A DNA stretch of 8,269 nt, taken from the NCBI GenBank assembly GCA_029858165.1, contig JAOUFO010000068.1:1-8269 (forward strand), given 5' to 3'. This document shows positions 1 to 7,888 of the stretch, in pieces. The notes beneath the pieces were generated by a model, which saw only the letters and a program-made list of their open reading frames with translations, made no database searches and had not been told where the DNA came from. The position numbers and the translations under genes are program-made. The first letter of the stretch is position 1. Each line of letters starts with the position of its first letter. Origin of the DNA: Deltaproteobacteria bacterium (GTDB lineage: Bacteria > SAR324 > JACQKK01).

Positions 1-1
1 C

Positions 2-3000
2 ATTACCGCCGAGGCGTTGGAGGCGGTTTTGACCGCCGGCATCACCGAACTGGACCTGATTTTCATCGGGGATCACACCATCGGCGCCTCTCTGCGGGAA
101 ACCCTGGCCACCGACGGCATGCGCAGTGCCCAGGAAGCCCTGATTGAGTTTTACAAAAAAATGAAACCGGGGGACCCTCCCACCCTGGAAACAGCGAAGA
201 CGTTGATTCACAACATGTTTTTCAATGAAGACCGCTACAGCCTGTCCAAGGTGGGGCGGTTGAAAATCAACAAAAAGCTGGCCCTGGATGAATCCCTGAC
301 CAATGTGGTGCTGACCAAGGAGGACATTCTGGGAACCGTGGGCTATCTGTTGCGTCTCAAGGAGGGGGTATCCGGCAATGTGGATGATATTGACCACTTG
401 GGCAACCGGCGCATCCGCGGGGTGGGGGAACTGCTGGAAAACCAGTTCCGCATCGGGCTGGTGCGCATGGAACGGGCGGTGAAAGAGCGCATGAGTTTGC
501 AGGAAACCGAATCCATGATGCTGCACGACATTGTCAACGCCAAACCGGTGGCGGCGGTCATCAACGAATTTTTCGGCTCCAGCCAGTTGTCCCAGTTTAT
601 GGACCAGACCAACCCGCTTTCCGAAGTGACCCACAAGCGCCGCTTAAGCGCCCTGGGGCCGGGGGGGTTGACCCGGGAACGGGCCGGGTTTGACGTGCGG
701 GACGTTCATTCCTCCCACTACGGTCGTATCTGCCCGGTGGAAACCCCGGAAGGTCCCAACATCGGGCTGATTGCCTCCCTGGCCACCTATGCCCGCATCA
801 ACGACTTCGGGTTTATAGAAACCCCCTACCGCAAGGTGGAGGACGAGAAGGTATCCGATACCATCAGTTACCTTTCGGCCATTGAAGAGGACCAGTTTAA
901 AATTGCCCAGGCCAACACCCCGTTCAATGACAAAAGAGAATTTGAAAACGAACTGGTTTCCAGCCGCCACAACGGCGATTTTATCGTGATGAACCGCTCT
1001 GAGGTGGAGTTCATGGATGTGGCTCCCAAGCAGATTGTCTCCGCCGCCGCCTCTTTGATTCCCTTTTTGGAGCATGACGACGCCAACCGGGCTTTGATGG
1101 GGTCCAACATGCAGCGTCAGGCGGTGCCTTTGGTCAGCCCTCAGGCCCCGTTGGTGGGGACCGGCATGGAAGGCAAAATCGCGGTGGATTCCGGTGCCCT
1201 GGTGGTGGCCAAACGTTCCGGGGTGGTGGACCGCATTGATTCCGGCCGGATTGTGATTCAGGCCGATGTGGACCTGACCGCAGATTCGGTGGTGGTGCCG
1301 GCCAACGTGGATATTTATCACCTTTCCAAATACCGCCGCTCCAACCAAAACACCTGCATCAACCAGCGCCCCATCGTCAGCGTGGGCCAGCGGGTGGAAA
1401 AAGGCGATATCATCGCTGACGGCCCCTCCTGCGAATTCGGCGAACTGGCCCTGGGTCAGAACCTGCTGGTGGCGTTTATGCCCTGGAACGGATTCAACTT
1501 TGAAGATTCCATCCTGATCAACGAGCGGGTGGTGCGCGAGGACCTGTTCACCTCCATCCACATAGAGGAATTTGAGGTGGTGGCCCGGGATACCAAGCTG
1601 GGCAAAGAGGATATCACCCGCGACATCCCCAATGTCAGTGAGGAGGCCCTGAAATCCCTGGATGATTCCGGGATTGTGGTGATCGGCACTTATGTGAAGC
1701 CGGGGGATATCCTGGTGGGCAAGGTGACCCCCAAAGGGGAAACCCAACTGAACCCGGAAGAAAAACTGCTGCGGGCCATTTTCGGCGAAAAAGCCGGGGA
1801 TGTGCGGGACACCTCCCTCAGGGTATCCCAGGGGATTGAAGGGGTGGTTACCGATGTGGTGATCTTCAACCGCAAAGGGGTGGAGCGGGATCAACGCACC
1901 CGAAATATAGAGCAGGAGCTTCTGGCTCAATACGAAAAAGACTTCAACGATGAAATCCGGATTGTCCGCCGGAATCTGATCAAAATCATCAAGCCCCTGA
2001 TTGACGGGGAAAAATTGCTGTATGACGTGACCCACCCGGAAACCAACAAAATCATCCTGAAGGCCGAAACCAGGCTTTCGCCGGAAATGCTGGATACCAT
2101 CCCCAACAAGTCCTGGCCGGACCTGATGGTTTCCACCGAGGAAAAAAATCCCACCATCAGCCGGGTGATTCACAACGCGCTGTCCCAAATGGACCTGCTG
2201 GAATCCATTTACCAGGACCGGTGCGACAAACTGTTGCGGGGGGATGAGCTTCCTCCCGGGGTGATCCGCATGGTCAAGGTGTACATCGCGGTGAAGCGAA
2301 AGCTTTCGGTGGGGGATAAAATGGCGGGCCGCCACGGCAACAAAGGGGTGGTTTCCCGCATTGAATCGGCGGAAAACATGCCCTACATGGCCGACGGCAC
2401 TCCGGTGGATATTGTGCTGAACCCCCTGGGGGTGCCCTCCCGGATGAACGTGGGCCAGATTCTGGAAACCCACCTGGGCTGGGCGGCCAAGGCTTTGGGG
2501 GTTCAAATCAATCAGATGGTGGAAAACAACCATCCGGTGGCCAAGCTGCGGGATCATATCAAAAAGATGTTCAACACCAAGTCCTTAAACCAACACCTGG
2601 ATTCCCTCTCCGATGAAGAGGTGGTGGCTTTTGCTCAGAAATACAAAAACGGCATTACCCTGGCCACCCCGGTGTTTGATGGCGCCAGGGAAGCCGATAT
2701 CACCCGGCTGCTGGAACTGGCCGATCTTCCGGCCGAGGGTCAGGTGACTCTGTTCAACGGTCAGACCGGCCTTTCCTTTGAACAAAAAGTGACGGTGGGC
2801 TACATTTACATGTTGAAACTGCATCATCTGGTGGACGATAAAATCCACGCCCGGTCCATCGGGCCTTATTCGCTGGTCACCCAACAGCCCCTGGGGGGCA
2901 AAGCCCAGTTCGGCGGGCAGCGGTTTGGCGAAATGGAGGTGTGGGCCTTGCAGGCTTACGGCGCCGCATACACCTTGCAGGAACTGCTCACCGTGAAATC

Positions 3001-3163
3001 GGATGATCTGGTGGGCCGGAACCGCATTTACGAAGCCATCGTCAAAGGCAATTATGTGCTGGAAACCGGCATCCCAGAATCCTTCAAGGTGCTTACCAAC
3101 GAGCTGAAAAGCCTGTGTCTGGATGTGCGTTTGTTCAAGGAGGCTCCCCTGTCACCGGAATAA
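2..3163 (+). CDS. rpoB: RNA polymerase subunit beta (5'-truncated by the window edge)
   Basis: This is the beta subunit of DNA-dependent RNA polymerase, which forms the catalytic cleft with beta' and carries the rifampicin pocket. The frame is already open at base 2, so the gene starts upstream. 1053 residues are visible, and alignment by eye to E. coli RpoB places the first near residue 316. Rif cluster I lies at about 575-690 (SQLSQFMDQTNPLSEVTHKRR); the residues matching E. coli Q513, D516, H526, R529 and S531 are all wild type, and position 518 is Thr instead of Asn. PVETPEGPNIGL follows at about 734-770. The proteobacterial insertion before the active site is at about 1900-2250. The active-site segment GDKMAGRHGNKG (2312-2347) has both lysines matching K1065 and K1073. 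The C-terminal block that binds beta' includes GGKAQFGGQRFGEMEVWAL. The protein stops at TAA 3161-3163, at the usual family length. It is co-directional with rpoC. Identity is certain; the start is not visible. Confidence 0.99.
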   Translation: MTAEALEAVLTAGITELDLIFIGDHTIGASLRETLATDGMRSAQEALIEFYKKMKPGDPPTLETAKTLIHNMFFNEDRYSLSKVGRLKINKKLALDESLTNVVLTKEDILGTVGYLLRLKEGVSGNVDDIDHLGNRRIRGVGELLENQFRIGLVRMERAVKERMSLQETESMMLHDIVNAKPVAAVINEFFGSSQLSQFMDQTNPLSEVTHKRRLSALGPGGLTRERAGFDVRDVHSSHYGRICPVETPEGPNIGLIASLATYARINDFGFIETPYRKVEDEKVSDTISYLSAIEEDQFKIAQANTPFNDKREFENELVSSRHNGDFIVMNRSEVEFMDVAPKQIVSAAASLIPFLEHDDANRALMGSNMQRQAVPLVSPQAPLVGTGMEGKIAVDSGALVVAKRSGVVDRIDSGRIVIQADVDLTADSVVVPANVDIYHLSKYRRSNQNTCINQRPIVSVGQRVEKGDIIADGPSCEFGELALGQNLLVAFMPWNGFNFEDSILINERVVREDLFTSIHIEEFEVVARDTKLGKEDITRDIPNVSEEALKSLDDSGIVVIGTYVKPGDILVGKVTPKGETQLNPEEKLLRAIFGEKAGDVRDTSLRVSQGIEGVVTDVVIFNRKGVERDQRTRNIEQELLAQYEKDFNDEIRIVRRNLIKIIKPLIDGEKLLYDVTHPETNKIILKAETRLSPEMLDTIPNKSWPDLMVSTEEKNPTISRVIHNALSQMDLLESIYQDRCDKLLRGDELPPGVIRMVKVYIAVKRKLSVGDKMAGRHGNKGVVSRIESAENMPYMADGTPVDIVLNPLGVPSRMNVGQILETHLGWAAKALGVQINQMVENNHPVAKLRDHIKKMFNTKSLNQHLDSLSDEEVVAFAQKYKNGITLATPVFDGAREADITRLLELADLPAEGQVTLFNGQTGLSFEQKVTVGYIYMLKLHHLVDDKIHARSIGPYSLVTQQPLGGKAQFGGQRFGEMEVWALQAYGAAYTLQELLTVKSDDLVGRNRIYEAIVKGNYVLETGIPESFKVLTNELKSLCLDVRLFKEAPLSPE

Positions 3164-3426
3164 TCCCCGGCCAGCCCCTGGGGAAGACCCGGCCCCCTCC
3201 ACAGGGGGTCACCGGCGCCGCTGAATTTTCGGCACACCAGGATTCCCGGTGGTTCACCACGGGATGGGCACATACAACCCCCCGCTTTGGGGACCCGGCG
3301 GCCAAAAAAACCGAATGCGGGGTCCGACAGAACATACGGGCCTGAAAACCTGATAGACCGAATCTTCCTCTTTCCAAGCGGGGGGAGGCTGTTTTGAAAA
3401 TTGATGTAACCTTCATTACCCGTTTT

Positions 3427-3453
3427 AAAAAAAAAAGGGTGGAATTTCCACCC
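3427..3453 (-). terminator. Putative intrinsic terminator for leftward transcription
   Basis: Read on the minus strand this is a GC-rich hairpin (GGGTGGA, 3-base loop, TCCACCC; 7 perfect pairs, plus-strand 3437-3453) followed at once by ten T residues (plus-strand A10, 3427-3436). That is the classic layout of a Rho-independent terminator. On the plus strand the hairpin has an A tract before it and no T tract after it, so it should not stop rpoBC transcription. No minus-strand gene is visible to its right, so the likely target would be antisense RNA initiated inside rpoC. The structure is clearly seen; the function is inferred. Confidence 0.55.
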
Positions 3454-3478
3454 CCGACAACCGGTTCCACCGCCCTTT

Positions 3479-3484
3479 ACGGAG
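3479..3484 (+). promoter_or_regulatory. Ribosome binding site of rpoC
   Basis: ACGGAG lies six bases before the TTG at 3491. It decides the rpoC start: no ATG or GTG suits the conserved N-terminus, and starting here gives zinc-finger cysteines at residues 70, 72, 85 and 88, the same numbers as in E. coli beta'. Confidence 0.8.
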
Positions 3485-3490
3485 TGTCTT

Positions 3491-6400
3491 TTGAAAGCGC
3501 TGAATCCCATTTCCGAAAAACCGACCACTCACGCCGACTATTCCGCAGTCCAGATCAAAATTGCCAGCGCCGAGGAAATCCTGGCTTGGTCCCATGGCGA
3601 AGTCAAATCCTCTGAAACCATCAACTACCGCACCTTCAAACCGGAGCGGGACGGGCTGTTTTGTTCCAAAATCTTTGGGCCTATCCACGATTACGAATGC
3701 AACTGCGGCAAATACAAGCGCATGAAGCACCGGGGCATCACCTGCGAAAAATGCGGGGTGGAGGTGATCCAATCCAAGGTGCGGCGGGAACGGCTGGGTC
3801 ACATCAAGCTGGCCTGCCCGGTGTCTCACGTCTGGTTTTTAAAAGGGGTGCCCAGCCGTATCGGCAACCTGTTGGATATCACCCTGCGGGACCTGGAGCG
3901 GGTTTTGTATTTTGACGCCTATGTGGTGTTGGACCCCGGCTCATCCACCCTGCTGGAAAAAGAAATTCTGGAAGAGGAAAAATACCGGGAAATCCGGGAT
4001 GAATTCCCCGACCTGCGGGTGGGGATGGGAGCGGAGTCCATCCGGGAATTGTTGCAAAGAATAGATTTGATATCCCTTTCCGAAACTTTGTACACGGATA
4101 TGCGTGAGGTGGGCTCTGAGGCCAAGCGCAAAAAGGTGGTGAAACGGCTGAAAATCGTGGAATCCTTCCGCAAGTCGGGCAACGACCCGGCCTCCATGAT
4201 TCTGGATGTGATTCCGGTGCTTTCCCCGGAATTAAGGCCCCTGGTGCCCCTGGAAGGGGGGCGGTTTGCCACCAGCGATTTAAATGATTTGTACCGCCGG
4301 GTGATTCACCGCAACAACCGGCTGAAACGGTTGATTGATCTGCGTGCCCCGGATCTGATTGTCCGCAACGAAAAACGGATGTTGCAGGAGGCGGTGGATG
4401 CCCTGTTTGACAACGGGCGGCGGGGACGCCCCATCATGGGCAACAACAAACGGCCCCTCAAATCCCTTTCGGACATGCTGAAAGGCAAACAGGGGAGATT
4501 CCGCCAGAACCTGCTGGGCAAACGGGTGGATTATTCCGGCCGGACGGTGATTGTGGTGGGGCCGGACCTGAAACTGAACCAGTGCGGTCTGCCCAAAGTG
4601 ATGGCCCTGGAACTGTTTAAACCATTTATTTTTCACATGTTGATGGAGCAGTACGAGGTGCCCACCATCAAAGTGGCCAAGAAAATGGTGGAAGAACAAC
4701 GACCGGAAGTGTGGGAGGTGTTGGATGAGGTGATTGTGGACCATCCGGTGCTGCTGAACCGGGCGCCCACTTTGCACCGGCTGGGCATTCAGGCATTTGA
4801 ACCCATTTTGGTGGAAGGCAAGGCGCTGAAGCTTCACCCGTTGGTGTGTACCGCTTTCAACGCCGATTTTGACGGGGACCAGATGGCTGTTCATGTGCCC
4901 TTAAGCGTGGAGGCCCAATTGGAGGCCAAAGTGCTGATGATGGCCACCAACAATGTTCTTTCCCCGGCCAACGGCAAACCCATCATGACCCCCACCCAGG
5001 ATATGGTGCTGGGGTTGTACTGGCTGACCAAGGAGCTTGCCGGGTCCGCGGGGGAAGGCAAAACCTTTTACACCATCAATGATGTGCGGCTGGCTTTTGA
5101 CCATGGCAAGGTGGACCAACACGCGAAAATCAAATTTTTGATCCACAAAGAACTGGTGGAAACCACCGTGGGCCGGGTGTTGTTGTATGACGTGATCCCC
5201 AAGGAGATTCCTTTTGCGGTGGTGAACCGCCAGTTGAAGAAAAAAGAAATGGGCTCTCTGGTGGACCTGGCCTACCGTTTGGCCGGAAACCGGGCCACGG
5301 TGGCCATGGTGGACGACCTGAAACGGCTGGGCTTTATGCATGCCACCCAGGCCGGGTTTTCCATCTGCATAGACGATATGACCATCCCCGAACGCAAGGC
5401 CGAACTGCTGGCCAAAGCCGAAGAAGAGGTGGTGGAAGTGCGCCAGCAATATGTGGACGGACTGATCACTGAAGGCGAGCGCTACAACAAGGTGATTGAC
5501 ATCTGGGCCCGGCTGACAGACAGGGTGGCTGAGGAAATGCTGACCAATTTGTCCAAGGTGCAGGATGAGCGGGGCCATGTGAATTCCATTTTCGTCATGG
5601 TGGATTCCGGCGCCCGGGGCTCCACCCAACAAATGAAGCAGCTTGCCGGGATGCGCGGGCTGATGGCCAAACCTTCCGGCGAAATCATGGAAACCCCCAT
5701 CACCGCCAACTTCCGCGAGGGGCTTTCGGTGGTGCAATACTTTATTTCCACCCACGGCGCCCGCAAGGGGTTGGCCGATACCGCTTTGAAAACCGCCAAC
5801 TCCGGCTATCTGACCCGCCGGTTGGTGGATGTGGCCCAAGACGGGGTGGTGACCGCCACGGATTGCGGCACGGTGCTGGGGCTGGAAATGTCCGCCCTGG
5901 TGGAAGCCGGGGAAATCATAGAAACCCTGGGAGACCGCATCCTGGGGCGGGTGGCTTTGGAAGACATTGTGGACCTGTACCGGGGCGATGTTCTGGTTGT
6001 TTCGGGAGATGAAATTGACGAAGACAAAGTCCAACTGATTGAAGATGCCGGCATAGAATCGGTCCATATCCGGTCGGTGCTGACCTGCGAAATGGACCGG
6101 GGGGTGTGCTCCCTGTGTTATGGACGGGACCTGGGCCGGGGCCGCATGGTTTCCATCGGCGAGGCGGTGGGGGTGATCGCCGCCCAATCCATCGGTGAAC
6201 CCGGCACCCAGTTGACCATGCGCACCTTTCATATCGGCGGCGCGGCCAATCAGCGGGTCCAGGTAAGCAAATGGGAGGCCAAGTATTCCGGCCGGGTGGA
6301 CCTTACCGGCATTCGTCTGGTTCAAAACCGGGACGGGCTGTTTACCATCATGAACCGCAAGGCGGAAGCCCGCATCATGGACCCCATCACCGGACGTGAA

Positions 6401-7585
6401 ATGGAAGCCCGTGCCCTGCCGGTGGGCGCCAATATGCGGGTGGCCCATGGAGATACGGTCAAGCAGGGGCAGGAAGTGGCCGAATGGGATCCCTTCGCCA
6501 CCCCCATTCTTTCCGACGTGTCCGGGATCATCCGGTTCAACGATATTATTGACGGCGTCACCATGCGGGAGCAACTGGACGCCGAAACCGGCCTTTCCCG
6601 CCGGGTGATTCTGGATCACATGGATTCTGACCGGCGGCCTGAAATGTCAGTCAGAGACAGCCATGGCCGGGTAATCAAAAACCCGGATACCAACATGCAG
6701 GCCCGGTTCTTTCTGCCCGCCAAAGCGGAACTGATGGTGGAAGAAGGAGCCGAAATCCACGCCGCGGATATTCTGGCCCGGATTCCACGGGAAACCGCCA
6801 AAAACAAGGATATCACCGGCGGTTTGCCCCGGGTGGCGGAGCTGTTTGAAGCCCGGATCCCCAAGGAACCCTCCATTATTTCGGAAATTGACGGCTCCAT
6901 TTCCTTCGGCAAGGATGTAAAGCGCAAGCAAAAGGTGGTGGTCACTCCGGAGCACGGCGAAAGCAAGGAATACCTGATTCCCCGCGGCAAGCACATCATC
7001 GTCCATGAGGGGGACCATGTGCGGGCCGGTGAACCCATCGTGGATGGACCGGCCAACCCCCATGACATTCTGGCGGTGCTGGGGCCGCAAATGCTGCAAA
7101 AATACCTGGTGGATGAAGTTCAGGAGGTCTACCGCCTGCAAGGGGTGTCCATCAACGACAAGCACATTGAAATCATTGTGCGCCAGATGATGAAACAGGT
7201 GCGGGTGACGGACCCCGGCGATACCACCTATTTGATCAACGAGCAGGTGACCCGGCAGGCCTTTGACCGCAAAACCCGCGATATGCTGGATGCGGGCCAG
7301 AAACCTCCCTCTGCCCGGCCTGTGTTGCAGGGGATCACCAAGGCGGCACTTTCCACCGAATCGTTTATTTCGGCGGCCTCCTTTCAGGAAACCACCAAGG
7401 TGCTTACCGAAGCGTCCATCAACGCCAAGGTGGATACTTTTCGCGGCCTGAAGGAAAATGTCATCATGGGACGGCTGATCCCCTCCGGCACCGGGTTGTT
7501 AACCTACCGGCGCTCCAACTACCGCATGTTGGAAGAACCTCCTTACAATCTGGTGGTCAAACAATTGGAGGAAGCCTCCCAGTAA
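3491..7585 (+). CDS. rpoC: RNA polymerase subunit beta'
   Basis: This is the largest RNA polymerase subunit and holds the catalytic centre. It is complete at 1364 residues (E. coli 1407; this one has a shorter C-terminal tail) and uses a TTG start. Domains in order: N-terminal zinc finger with Cys70, 72, 85 and 88; clamp and rudder, with KGKQGRFRQNLLGKRVDYSG at about 331-350; the Mg2+ motif NADFDGDQ with Asp459, 461 and 463; the secondary-channel segment ERYNKVID at about 662-670; the bridge helix around 746-784 (FISTHGARKGLADTALKTAN); a second zinc site with Cys792, 866, 873 and 876; the trigger loop near 900-920 (GEPGTQLTMRTFHIGG), interrupted by the proteobacterial insertion at about 921-1105; and the C-terminal omega-facing region with GITKAALSTESFISAASFQE. 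Oddities: the usual GEVKKPETINYR reads GEVKSSETINYR (residues 40-41), and several residues matching the ppGpp site 1 pocket differ from E. coli. It forms a unit with rpoB and ends before a strong terminator. Confidence 0.99.
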   Translation: MKALNPISEKPTTHADYSAVQIKIASAEEILAWSHGEVKSSETINYRTFKPERDGLFCSKIFGPIHDYECNCGKYKRMKHRGITCEKCGVEVIQSKVRRERLGHIKLACPVSHVWFLKGVPSRIGNLLDITLRDLERVLYFDAYVVLDPGSSTLLEKEILEEEKYREIRDEFPDLRVGMGAESIRELLQRIDLISLSETLYTDMREVGSEAKRKKVVKRLKIVESFRKSGNDPASMILDVIPVLSPELRPLVPLEGGRFATSDLNDLYRRVIHRNNRLKRLIDLRAPDLIVRNEKRMLQEAVDALFDNGRRGRPIMGNNKRPLKSLSDMLKGKQGRFRQNLLGKRVDYSGRTVIVVGPDLKLNQCGLPKVMALELFKPFIFHMLMEQYEVPTIKVAKKMVEEQRPEVWEVLDEVIVDHPVLLNRAPTLHRLGIQAFEPILVEGKALKLHPLVCTAFNADFDGDQMAVHVPLSVEAQLEAKVLMMATNNVLSPANGKPIMTPTQDMVLGLYWLTKELAGSAGEGKTFYTINDVRLAFDHGKVDQHAKIKFLIHKELVETTVGRVLLYDVIPKEIPFAVVNRQLKKKEMGSLVDLAYRLAGNRATVAMVDDLKRLGFMHATQAGFSICIDDMTIPERKAELLAKAEEEVVEVRQQYVDGLITEGERYNKVIDIWARLTDRVAEEMLTNLSKVQDERGHVNSIFVMVDSGARGSTQQMKQLAGMRGLMAKPSGEIMETPITANFREGLSVVQYFISTHGARKGLADTALKTANSGYLTRRLVDVAQDGVVTATDCGTVLGLEMSALVEAGEIIETLGDRILGRVALEDIVDLYRGDVLVVSGDEIDEDKVQLIEDAGIESVHIRSVLTCEMDRGVCSLCYGRDLGRGRMVSIGEAVGVIAAQSIGEPGTQLTMRTFHIGGAANQRVQVSKWEAKYSGRVDLTGIRLVQNRDGLFTIMNRKAEARIMDPITGREMEARALPVGANMRVAHGDTVKQGQEVAEWDPFATPILSDVSGIIRFNDIIDGVTMREQLDAETGLSRRVILDHMDSDRRPEMSVRDSHGRVIKNPDTNMQARFFLPAKAELMVEEGAEIHAADILARIPRETAKNKDITGGLPRVAELFEARIPKEPSIISEIDGSISFGKDVKRKQKVVVTPEHGESKEYLIPRGKHIIVHEGDHVRAGEPIVDGPANPHDILAVLGPQMLQKYLVDEVQEVYRLQGVSINDKHIEIIVRQMMKQVRVTDPGDTTYLINEQVTRQAFDRKTRDMLDAGQKPPSARPVLQGITKAALSTESFISAASFQETTKVLTEASINAKVDTFRGLKENVIMGRLIPSGTGLLTYRRSNYRMLEEPPYNLVVKQLEEASQ

Positions 7586-7617
7586 GAAGCCCAAGGCGGC
7601 CAGGGTACTTTGTCTTT

Positions 7618-7653
7618 AAGGCACCTCTCTGAACAGGGAGGTGCCTTTTTTTT
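7618..7653 (+). terminator. Intrinsic terminator after rpoC
   Basis: AAGGCACCTCTCT (7618-7630) pairs with AGGGAGGTGCCTT (7635-7647) across a GAAC loop: 13 pairs with one G-U. A run of eight T residues (7646-7653) follows, partly shared with the stem. It starts 33 bases after the rpoC stop and is a textbook Rho-independent terminator, so the transcription unit most likely ends with rpoC. Confidence 0.95.
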
Positions 7654-7658
7654 GGGTC

Positions 7659-7731
7659 CTGTCCAGCACCAGCCCAGCTTGTCGGCTTGCGCCTCCATGC
7701 GGCGTTATCGGGCGGGTGCCTTTCTTTTTGG
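7659..7731 (+). repeat. Structured interspersed repeat, copy 1
   Basis: This 73-base element recurs at 7889-7967, with about 64 matching positions counted by eye. GCACC-A-GCCC (7666-7675) pairs with GGGC-G-GGTGC (7710-7719), and an inner stem CGCC (7690-7693) pairs with GGCG (7701-7704). The conserved centre is GCTTGTCGGCTT followed by CGCCTCCATGCGG. The right end is GGTGCCTTTCTTTTT, a hairpin followed by a pyrimidine tract, so it could double as a terminator behind the one at 7618-7653. I recognise no named family and no encoded transposase. Confidence 0.8.
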
Positions 7732-7799
7732 GGCGTTGCCCCAAACCCCACAAGGGAGCGTGGCTCCCTTGACCCTGGTTACATTTTCTACATAACCGG
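7730..7799. repeat. Cluster of three small palindromes
   Basis: Three hairpins follow one another: GGGGC-GTT-GCCCC (7730-7742, perfect); CAAGGGAGC-GTG-GCTCCCTTG (7751-7771, nine perfect pairs); and CTGGTTA with TAACCGG (7775-7781 and 7793-7799, one G-U, 11-base loop). GC-rich palindromes of this sort are common between genes in many GC-rich proteobacteria; short reading frames across them look like translated repeat and not genes. Confidence 0.7.
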
Positions 7800-7888
7800 T
7801 AAATGGAGGGCAGGGATATTTGTGGCTATGAGGAGAATGAGTCGCTTAACAGCCCTCTCCCCCCGCCCTTCGGGCACCCCCTGGAATG
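7800..7888. other. Non-coding stretch between repeat copies
   Basis: No supported gene. It contains AGCCCTCTCCCC (7851-7862), nearly the reverse complement of a motif in the tandem repeat at 8125-8137, and a short GCCC-TTC-GGGC hairpin (7865-7875). A frame beginning at ATG 7803 runs into repeat copy 2 and has no ribosome binding site I would trust. Confidence 0.5.

Larger units (their letters stand above)
3164..3490 (+). other. rpoB-rpoC spacer, 327 bases, hairpin-rich
   Basis: No convincing gene or recognised RNA lies here. By eye the following stems can form: 3164-3170 with 3178-3184 (TCCCCGG/CTGGGGA, one G-U), directly after the rpoB stop; 3191-3198 with 3203-3210 (8 pairs, CCAC loop, one G-U); 3244-3252 with 3257-3264 (8 pairs, one bulged G, TTCA loop); 3280-3283 with 3289-3292 (CCCC/GGGG). 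The last competes with 3291-3296/3320-3325 (GGACCC/GGGTCC). From 3390 to 3436 the base composition turns abruptly A/T-rich and ends in A10. In E. coli this spacer is well under 100 bases, so this one is long. Possible roles are mRNA processing or differential rpoC expression; neither is shown by sequence alone. The rpoB frame stays open for about 80 codons past its stop, but beta already has its normal C-terminus. Confidence 0.75.

Noticed and set aside
644..2557. 637-codon open frame on the minus strand opposite rpoB
   Set aside because: It is the mirror of rpoB codon bias: His-, Gly-, Pro- and Gln-rich, without recognisable domains, and wholly inside a highly conserved gene.
3237..3326. Possible small structured RNA (6S, SRP or tRNA-like) in the spacer
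   Set aside because: GGTTCACC resembles a tRNA T-arm only superficially; no acceptor stem, anticodon arm, 6S bubble or SRP tetraloop motif is present.
3115..3345. Plus-strand 76-codon frame overlapping the end of rpoB
   Set aside because: It starts inside rpoB, has no ribosome site, and reads through the hairpins of the spacer with low-complexity Pro/Gly composition.
3401..3429. Possible promoter for rpoC (TTGATG, 17 bases, TTTAAA)
   Set aside because: Only four of six consensus bases in each box, in a stretch where any A/T-rich sequence would score; not enough to call.
3425..3829. Minus-strand frame of 134 codons across the rpoC start, ending near the leftward terminator
   Set aside because: Position relative to the terminator is tempting, but composition is that of an antisense shadow and most of it lies opposite conserved rpoC codons.
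4901..6619. 572-codon open frame on the minus strand opposite rpoC
   Set aside because: Same reason: an antisense shadow of a long, biased, conserved gene, with low-complexity His/Gly-rich composition.
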